14,769 nucleotides of DNA. It comes from Chloromonas sp. AAM2 (lineage: Eukaryota; Chlorophyta; Chlorophyceae; Chlamydomonadales; Chlamydomonadaceae). Below, piece after piece: positions 1 through 7,925 of the stretch (the first letter of the stretch is position 1; each line of letters begins with the position of its first letter). The translations under genes and the position numbers were made by a program. The DNA lies in NCBI GenBank assembly GCA_004335635.1, contig QAXH01001460.1, positions 1-14,769 on the forward strand. The letters are read 5' to 3'. Below the pieces are notes generated by a model. It saw only the letters and a list, made by a program, of their open reading frames with translations. It made no database searches and was not told the DNA's origin.

Positions 1-2882
1 CCCGCCCTCAGGCCGCGCTCCGCCAGTTCCTGCCGCTCCTGCTGCAGGTGCTCAACCATCTGGGCGGTGAGCCGGACACTGCGGGCCGAGCGGCGCACCG
101 CCTCGCTGCCTCCGCCGCTGGTGCTGCGCGGCTCTGTGTCGTGGCAGTCCGTGCCGTTGCTGCTGAGACTGTGTAGCGCATCAGCCCCTTCCCCTGGCAG
201 TGGCCCCAGGCAGGCGAGCGCGTCGTCCAGCATGGGGCCGCAGCCGCTGCCGGCGCGTGCAGCCGTGGCGGGACGTGGTGCGGGCATGCTTGACGTGCGG
301 CCAGAGTTGGAGACCGGGCAAGAGTTTGGGCCCTGCAGGGTGACCACACCGCACCAGCCTTTGTAGATAAAGATGTCCAACAAAATCCTGCACTGGCCAA
401 AGCCAGCACCCAATCCCAATGACCATGTCACTTGGTTCCTAAGATCACCAACCTGCAGATGAATCTTGATGTGGTGGTCATCAATCTTGGTCCAGTTGAG
501 GATCTGCCAGTTGAGGTACTGCTGCTGGAACTTCATGACGTTGGTCATGCAGTACATTGTGGACAGGCCCTGCCGAGGCACAGCTGCAGGGCACAGGCAA
601 GGGGCAAAACCGTTTGAAAGGAGAAACAGCCACACAAATGCGTCTTTGCTGCTGACCAACAGACCAAAAGCACATGCGGTCTACGCATCTTTCTGATGGT
701 GCAGCAGTTGCTCTGTGGTAAACTGGGTGCCTACTGACTGCAGCCAATTGACTGCAGCCAACACGAAGTGCTACGCTAAGCTGGTGCTTCCCCGTGCATC
801 ACTGTTTCATCATGCCCGGCGCACCTTTAATGGTGACGAGGTGCTTCTCCCCCACCACCATTGCGCCGTCCGCCTCCACCACCATCTCGCAGTTGATGGG
901 CAGACATGCGGGATTGAAGGCCTCCTCCATGAAGGTGGTGGGCAGGTAGACCACCTTGTTGGGCCGGATGAACACCTTGCTCTTGTGGCGCCGGTACTTG
1001 GGGCCCGATGCGTTGTCACCACTGCCCCCGCCTGCGGCCGGCCAGGTGCCCACAGTGCCACCGGTTCCCACGAGATAGCCGGGGTCCACCGCATCAGCAC
1101 CGCGATCCCGCACGCGGCCCTTGCTTTCAGCACCGGCACCTGGAACGGACAAGGTGGCGTTCGGCATGGCGAAGGTTAGGCTGTGTCCCGCAACGGCGGC
1201 CCTGTTGAACGCGGGGCTCTCTGCGACCAGCTCTTCATAGTAGCGGCAGTCATCGTCGAGTCCCTCTTTCTCGGCAGCCAGCTCGCAGGCTGCAACCAGA
1301 GCCTCAAGACTGCACAGCACAATACTACACAAACACAGTTGAATGCAGTTCCACATGCAAACATGAAACAAAGACAAGCCAGGAGCACCAGTTGCCTAGC
1401 AGATGCGCCAGTAAGCAGGTCATGGCATGGGTTGGTTTGCCGGCCACAAAGCAGCGTCAATCACATTTCACAAGTGCGTAAACACTACCGTCAGATCAAC
1501 AGGGGGGCTCACAGCAGTTTGTAGTGCAAAGCTTGCAACGGAAGAGCACAGAGCGTAACACTGACATTGGCCAGACAAACCCACCTGGACAGTGTGGCAG
1601 AAGGCATGGACGTGGGCAAGGAGTATGCTTGTCCAAGGTTGTGTGCCCAGGGCCCATTAAACGAGGAGCCGTGTGCGTTGTCAAAGCTGCTGCGTGCAGG
1701 CTGGCGACCGCTGATGGGTGGTCTGGCGCTGTAAGCGCCCAGGGTTGCGCGCTTTCGAATGGGCTGTAGGTCTTCCTCTCCCTCCACTTCATCTTGCTCA
1801 CTGGATTCAAACGAGTTGTGCGATTGCGGTCTTGCGCCCATCTGGTGGATCCGATGAGACAGACAGGCATCTTGCTTCATGGGCAACTGGGTTGGGTAGT
1901 CTTCTGTGGACAGGCCGGTGTGCTGAGCGTCTGACAATGCCCCCTGATGTTGGCTGGCGTCACTGGCCTGCATACTGTCCGTTGTCAGCGGCTGTTGGTC
2001 CATTGCTTCCTCCTTATGCTCACTGTCTAGGCTCAAGTGCGTGGGGCATCGAGCAGACAGGAGTGCAGGGTGTCTGTGCATGGCGACCTGCAATTTCAAG
2101 CAGTGAGCGTCCAAAGATTCAGCATCTGCTCAAACAACAAAAAGCAGAAACCAGCCAAGCCAGGTGTTGTCAGTGAGCAGATACAGGGTGCTGTGTCCCA
2201 GTTGCTGACAATGCTATGTTAGGGCTGTCCCTTCAGAGATATCGCTCCGAATGGTACAAGTCCACTTTACAGGATTGTATCAAAGAGTCGCACTGTTTTG
2301 CATAAGGCGGCCAAGTCCATGTAATCAAAATCAGCGACATGCAGGGTCAAGTGCAACCGAAAACAGGTGCTAATCTGGTCCGCCCACCTCTGCGGTGGGC
2401 TGAGGAGGGTCGCTCATGACGACCCGTAGCTGCGGATGCTGTTCCAACTCCACCTTGCACGCCTCATGCAGCTCGTCCGCCCATTGAAGCATTTCCGATG
2501 ATGCACGTACGGCCTGTCCACTGCCGAAGTAGAGGCGGGCGTTGCGCTTGATCCGCTCAAAGTCGCGCATGAATTGCTCCACGCTTACGTACTCGCCAGA
2601 GTGCGTCTTGGCGAGAATGCGCTGCAGATGCATGTCCTCACTCAGAGGCACGAACCTCTGCAAACAAGGGATGCAAGGTCCGTGAGCGCACAATCCTTAC
2701 GCTGGCAGGATCTTTGAAATCAGTGATGCAAAGAGCCAGACTGCACTCACCCTGTAGTCGAGGGCGCTACATGGTCCAAGGAAGACACCGCTCTGAGGAT
2801 AGCGGCATATGACTCCGGACACAACATTGCGCAAAGCCTCATTTAGTGATGGCTCGGCACAGTCGCTGCTTATGTCCATCAT
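1..2882 (-). CDS. Bromodomain-containing protein, N-terminal part (gene runs off left edge)
   Basis: Six exons read on the minus strand: 2882-2751, 2657-2388, 2087-1585, 1309-825, 583-453 and 392-1 (open to the edge). Junction phases agree throughout (0, 0, 2, 1, 0) and all introns are GT-AG. The start is the first of two adjacent ATGs (MMDISSDC). About 637 residues are visible. Residues about 10-120 form a bromodomain: a first helix (LNEALRNVVSGVICRY), then MHLQRILAKTHSGEYVSVEQF and RDFERIKRNARLYFG, matching the family pattern 'MDL-TI--K---G-Y-S---F--D---I--NA--YN'. Bromodomains bind acetyl-lysine on histones; here the usual Asn after the Tyr is Phe. Residues about 135-410 are a Ser/Gln/Gly-rich linker with an acidic patch (EVEGEED) and look disordered. 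Residues about 411-530 (from SKVFIRPNKVVYLPTTFMEE) look globular and strand-rich. They recall plant B3 DNA-binding folds only vaguely, so I leave this part unassigned. The visible C-terminus is Gly/Ser/Arg-rich with a helix near AQMVEHLQQERQELAERGL. A nuclear chromatin role is inferred from the bromodomain alone. Confidence 0.8.
393..452 (-). other. Short intron 5 of the bromodomain gene, possibly retained
   Basis: This 60-nt GT-AG segment has no in-frame stop and a length divisible by three, so the protein reads correctly with or without it (20 extra residues if kept). A second AG lies 5 nt downstream (TGCAG, next base 387). Using it shifts the frame and leads to a stop near position 181. 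I prefer removal at the upstream AG because both flanks look globular while the segment reads as Gly-rich filler. The sequence alone does not decide it. Confidence 0.5.
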
Positions 2883-3141
2883 GGCGATCGGCCTGAGACT
2901 GGATTGGGTCTGGACTGAGACGGGATTGAGGTGCACGTTTTGGGAGACTGCTGGCCCAACCTCCTTCTTGTGCAGACGGCTCTGAAGTGAAGCAGTCTTC
3001 GGGTGTAAGCCAGGGCCTTGCTACCTGCGCAAGCAGGCGGTGCAAGGCGTGTCGGCTCAATCCGACGTGGCAGTGCAGCTTTCACGAAACTACCTTAAAA
3101 ATGGCCACGCCTGCGACAAGTAGCCGGGAATTGTAGTTTTG

Positions 3142-3240
3142 ACTTGCTGAGCCTGTAGAGCCTTAGACCAGCACATCATTTGCTGAGCCCCAGCAAATCA
3201 TTTGCTGAGACCAGCAAATCACTTGCTGAGCCTTTAGAGC
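3142..3240. repeat. Clustered TTGCTGAG repeats, about 21-22 bp period
   Basis: TTGCTGAG occurs at 3144, 3180, 3202 and 3223. The last three copies are 22 and 21 bp apart, each followed or preceded by CCAGCAAATCA-like sequence. The outer copies share a longer match: ACTTGCTGAGCCTGTAGAGC (3142-3161) and ACTTGCTGAGCCTTTAGAGC (3221-3240). Alternating CAGCAAAT and ATTTGCTG create a near-palindrome at 3191-3207. The cluster lies about 260-360 bp upstream of the bromodomain start codon, so it could be promoter DNA, but no known factor site is implied. Confidence 0.75.
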
Positions 3241-3782
3241 ACCAGCCAGGCTACCGCACCGAGAGTGACGACAATATTACCATTATTGAAGCCAGTCTGC
3301 AGTCTGTGAAGGAAGCGTGATGCCGCAACTGTGGTTTGGTACCTCTATCTGCCGCCACCAGCCCTTTTGCTGAGGCTCAACTCAGCCACTGGGACGGCTG
3401 GTCTGTTATGCGTACCAAAGGCTATTTGCTGCTCAAATAGCTCTGCCAATGAGGTAGGAATGGGACCAAAAGGCTGGCTTTGCACGCTTTGTTCACCCTT
3501 TGCGGAACCCGAGATGAGCTTAGTGCAGTATCAGCATTGGATGCGTTCAAGCCATCCTACCTGAGACGGGCGAGGCTGCCAGATGCCAGAAAAGTCGCGC
3601 CTGGGGCATGCAACAAGAGCTCCGGAAGAGCGAAAAGCCAGGTCGTGGCTGCCACCTAGTCCTTGGCTTGCTGCCGCTGTGAGCAGCTCACTGGCTAAAG
3701 TGGGAAGAGAGTCAATCGCAGGACGGCAATCCTCAAAGCAGGTACATTAAAACGGATTGCCACGCTGGCAAGGACTCCACAT

Positions 3783-3887
3783 TGCGCTGGCACACTGGTC
3801 GATCGGGCATGATATCATTGCACTAGACATCTTCAGCTCAGTTGTGCGCTGGCACATTGCTTAATCGTCTCGGCCTGCGTGATATCA
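3783..3887. repeat. Imperfect direct duplication
   Basis: Two diverged copies (3783-3817 and 3845-3887) both begin TGCGCTGGCACA and end TGATATCA, with a related ATCG/GGC core between. The offset is about 62 bp. This looks like an old tandem duplication in noncoding DNA; no function is implied. Confidence 0.6.
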
Positions 3888-4312
3888 GTGGTGGTGGCCC
3901 AGTTGAACTATTGCAGACTACCGACCCTCGCTTGATGGCCTCATGCTGGTTTATCAGAGCCCCGGTCATCAGACAAGAGTCAGATGACCTCTCTCCTGAG
4001 GCAATCCTGCTGGGATCCAGACCCCGAAAGCAAAGTCCAGCAGCCTTGATTGTGTGAGCGTTCTGTCGCTTTACATTGGCTGAGCATCCTGAAAGCCAGC
4101 AGTGTCATGCTGCCAGCAGACACATACCTCAAGCTGTGGGCTGAACGTGGTTCCAGAAGACGCACAAACCGGGCGAGACTGTAAGATGAGAGGTTGACCT
4201 GACTCCTTACAGGTGGTAAGGTCTCAGACTGTTGCCAAATTGAACCCTGTGCTACACGCATGTAAAGGGGAGTTCCATCGTGACGGCAAGAGCTGGTAAG
4301 ATCCTTTGTAGG

Positions 4313-4330
4313 GGCACTCCACGGAGTGCC
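4313..4330. repeat. Perfect 8-bp hairpin
   Basis: GGCACTCC and GGAGTGCC are exact inverted complements separated by two bases (AC). It lies in intergenic DNA, 67 bp before the left arm of the 26-bp inverted repeat. It is not a bacterial-type terminator: there is no following T run and the setting is eukaryotic. Confidence 0.6.
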
Positions 4331-4396
4331 ATCCCAAGGCAACTCATTAGCAAAACCATAGGGATAACTTTGTAACACGACCCTAGGACAGGTCTA

Positions 4397-4781
4397 AAGA
4401 AGTTTGCCAGTTCTGGGACAATACATGGGAGTACCACTGGAACATGTGTTGGTGATGTATGTTGTAGTTTTAAAGAGTTATTGGGTATACTGTGGAGTTT
4501 GCACATACGTCCCACCGTTGTCCCAGTACTACCATCGTCAGTACTACCATCGTCTACCAACACATCTTGTTTGGACACACATGAGTGTCACCTACACTGA
4601 GACCAACACAGCTTTTGAGGTCACAGTCAAGCAGATGTGTCCTTCACGATGAACATACCCCAAACTTCACTGACAAATTAACTCATTCACACGCACACAC
4701 ACACACCAGACCCAACAGAAGAGCATTACCACTGGTTTCAGTGCGAAACACAAGAATTGTCCCAGAACTGGCAAACTTCTT
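4397..4781. repeat. Element bounded by perfect 26-bp inverted repeats
   Basis: The 26 bases at 4397-4422 (AAGAAGTTTGCC...) are the exact reverse complement of 4756-4781. The arms bracket 333 bp of AT-richer noncoding DNA holding a 15-bp tandem duplication and a CA run. The layout fits a small non-autonomous foldback or MITE-like element. I see no clear target-site duplication immediately outside the arms and no transposase, so 'mobile element' is inference. Because of the arms, short frames on both strands encode the same IVPELANFF string, which is an artefact and not homology between proteins. Confidence 0.65.
4524..4553. repeat. 15-bp tandem duplication
   Basis: CAGTACTACCATCGT is repeated exactly twice, head to tail, at 4524-4538 and 4539-4553, inside the segment bounded by the 26-bp inverted repeats. 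It is noncoding. Confidence 0.85.
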
Positions 4782-5435
4782 CTACACAAGGCATGAGCAA
4801 TGTGTTGTGACCAGCGGCAGCAAACTAAGTTGCCAAGGGCAGTGTACTCCCAACTGCTGCAGCATCTGTCAGGTGGTGCAAAGGGCAGTTACGAGTGAAA
4901 ATCCTGTCTATGTTCTCAATCCAAACAGCCAAAATCTGTACAACGTGCATCACAGCTGACATGTATCTGATTGACTTGAAGATGCCTACGTCAGGAGGAT
5001 GCCTGTGGACTGACCCATGCGACAAGCGGCCACAGCCACAATTCCCCTGCATCATCATCCACCATGTCAATTCAACAGCACAGGTCCTACACACACCTGC
5101 CACAGCACATGTTTTGTGCCACACGAACCAGACTGCTTGGCCAGTGTCTAGGGAGCAATGCCAGTCGTTACTTGAAAACACTTGCCTCGCCAACTCCACA
5201 CATTAACTGGTTGAAGCCAGCATATGATTCAATTTTGTGATGCCCAAAGACAATAGGTATACACCACAAGTTCGCTCGGCAGCCCAAGTCAAGCAGCTTC
5301 AGCTGTTTTGAGCATGCCAGCCCTGGGAGTCCCTTCCACTCAAGGGCAGGGTATCAACTGCTAGCAACAAGCCAAAACAGGGTCATCTAGTGCCCAACCA
5401 GTAGAATGCGTTCTGCTGCATGATCTGCAATGTGC

Positions 5436-7884
5436 TCACATGCAGGGCGGTGCCTGGCCACGCACAGCAACCACCACAGCCCTACGCAGGACACTGGCCC
5501 CGGGATTCTGCAGCAGGACGTGTGCAGCACGATGCACCACACCCTCACACGCCTCGCAGCCCGCCCCTTCACCCTTCGTGGGCCGCTGAGCCAGCACACG
5601 AGCAAGGGACTGGCAACACACCAGGCCCAGCCCACTGGGACACCCTGTAATCCCATGTGCGCTGTGGGCTGCTGTGGCCATGTGAACGCCCATGGGTGTC
5701 CTGGAAGTCACAAAGCCCAGCACTAGTTGTCCTGCCTCAGCTGCAGCCTTGCCTACTGGTGCTGCTCTCCTGCCTGGCTGCAAGGCTCGACTTTTGAATG
5801 CCTCTCTGCCAGCCTCGTCACCATGGCTTGCTCCGCCTGCATTCATTTGTCTTTGCACAGTGGAGGTTGAACCTACACTGGTTGGTACCCACAGCAGCTT
5901 GGCACCTTCCATGCACCTGCCCTTCCCCAGTACCTTGACCCACACCCACACCACCCATGCACTCTTGTTACCAGCAGCAGCAGCCGCAGTGACAGGCCCA
6001 GACACATGTGACGGCTGCACAACTGACAACTGCTGCAACTGCAGCTGTAGCTTGTACTCCGCCGACATAACCATCTTAACATGCTGTGCGGTGCATGCCA
6101 GCTTGCATTCACAGTTCAATGGCTGAGCTGCATGGTCCTTGGCAGACATGTGAGGATGTTTGCTACTGCCATTGAGTGCCCCAGCAAGCCCCATGCTGCC
6201 ATGGCTCCACGGCTGTGACATCACACTGCCATGCCGAATCTGGCCCATGTGCTGCCATGCGATGTATGGCAGCAAACAGGGCGGCATGGGCAGTCTGCCT
6301 GGAGGGCGGCGCAGGGCCCATGCGGCCTGTGTGCTGGCCACACTTGCCATGGTGCGTTGGCATGCCGGTGTGTGCGGATGGTCCCAGGGGAAGCAGGGGC
6401 TGCCTGCCTGGGCACACACCCACCGCCACTCCACCTGACCTGTGGGACGCACACCTGCATGATCACAAGCAATAGGGATGTGAGTAAACACTGTGTCCAT
6501 CGCAGGTTGATGTTGATTAAGTGCCTGAGGCACTGAGTTGGGCGCTGATCTCTGAGCAAAGCGCAGTGGCATGTCGTGCCAGCTCGTGTCCAGACAGGAT
6601 AACGCAGTGTGGCGATCAAAAAATGGGATGTAAGCAACAAGCAATAGCGTGGCTGGCAACGCTCCATGTGTACTATAGAGTCGCTGGCGGCAGGGCCAAG
6701 AGCACAGCAGTGTGGAACAGAACATCAGTACATGTAGGCACATTGAGGACAGCTGGCCCATGTCCCTCACCTGCGTGTGACAGCGCTAACCAGAACGGCA
6801 TCATCCATCCCGCCGGCAGAATGAGAGACCACCCAGGGACCCCGCCCGCCTGCCGCCTGACCAGCAACACGGGACAGGAAGAAGATGCTGCATCGGATGG
6901 ATTGACACCTTGCCCTTGCTCTGGGCCGCTGCCTGATGCAACTGGCTCAGCAGGGAGGTGAAGGGCCTCTAGACGGGCGGCACGCCGTTTGCTGGCCACA
7001 TTTGCATCCGTCATAGGCAGAGGCAGGGGCTGCTGTGGCAGGCTGGTAGATGGCGCTGCGCTTGGTGCTGGTAGTGCTGTGGTGCTGGTGCCGGTGTGTG
7101 CATGCAGCAGTGCATGTGCACCATCCGTCCAGTCACCTGCACAAACATGCATGCCGATTGCTGATTGTACTACATGAGGGCTAAAGGCAGTCAAGCACTG
7201 AGTTGCGCATGGCGACAACAGGGACAGCTGCAGCCTGCCGTGGACCCGGCACCTGGTGCACTGGCATCCTCCCCTTGCGTCTCCTATGCCCTGACCCTGC
7301 CACACACGTCTACACACCTTCATGCACACATGCTCACACATCTGAGGACCAACAAAGTGCAACGTGTGATGACCATGTTGGCGACAGTGCACACCTGAGT
7401 CTGGCCAGGCCTGGAGCAGCTGCTTGAGTCTTTGTGGCAAGGGGCGGCTGGAAGCAGCTGTTTGACCGCTGCTGTCCTGCTTCTGGCCGGCTGCAGGGGC
7501 AACAGCCGGCACTGAGCTGCTGCCAACCTTGACTGGCTGGGCCAGGCGCGGGTCAAGTGCCATCACACCTATCACACAACCTTTGGGCCACAGCCAACAC
7601 GCTTGGCCAGGCCGGCGAACTGGCATGGCTGCAGCAGGCCCTGAACCTGAACTGCCAGCAGCCCCTATTCCTCGTGTCTCAGCACCAGCTGTGCCGACAG
7701 CTGACTTGGAATCTGGTACATGGATGGCTGGCTGCTGTGCTGTGTGTTGTGCCACAGCTGCCCATGTGCTGGCACCTATGCCGTGTGATGCCGGCTGAAT
7801 GATGCGCTGCAGCAGGTGGTCGCACGCTCCCCCGAACACCTCCACACGCCGCACCTGGCTGGACAGGCTGCGAATGGACACCTG

Positions 7885-7925
<41 letters not shown>

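Larger units (their letters stand above)
2883..5435. other. Intergenic region without a convincing gene
   Basis: This 2.55-kb stretch separates the 3' end of POP1 from the start of the bromodomain gene, both on the minus strand. It should hold the POP1 3' UTR and the bromodomain gene's promoter and 5' UTR, but I can place neither boundary. The reading frames are short, repeat-influenced and resemble no family I know. It contains a repeat cluster (3142-3240), a diverged direct duplication (3783-3887), a perfect short hairpin (4313-4330), a 26-bp inverted repeat (4397-4422/4756-4781), a 15-bp tandem duplication (4524-4553) and a short CA run (about 4687-4706). Confidence 0.6.

Noticed and set aside
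67..366. Plus-strand frame opposite the bromodomain gene's last visible exon
   Set aside because: It is a shadow of GC-rich coding DNA. The minus-strand frame is the one continuous with the upstream exons.
799..1377. Independent minus-strand gene starting MSLFHVCMW
   Set aside because: The hydrophobic start is translated intron. The acceptor at 1310 joins SLEALVAAC in phase with the exon ending at 1585.
3980..4578. Two overlapping minus-strand frames as a transposon-derived gene
   Set aside because: The proteins match no family I can name, show no splice continuity and partly derive from the inverted repeat and hairpin.
5436..6770. Single 444-codon minus-strand open frame as a separate gene
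   Set aside because: Its first methionine is in POP1 intron 7. The exon proper begins at 6454 and joins in phase 1 to the GWSLILPAGW exon, and its C-terminus carries the POP1 C-terminal motifs.
7888..7922. Telomeric or CRISPR-like repeat
   Set aside because: It is a plain dinucleotide microsatellite. No array of spaced direct repeats and no telomeric TTTAGGG/TTTTAGGG tract is present anywhere in the window.
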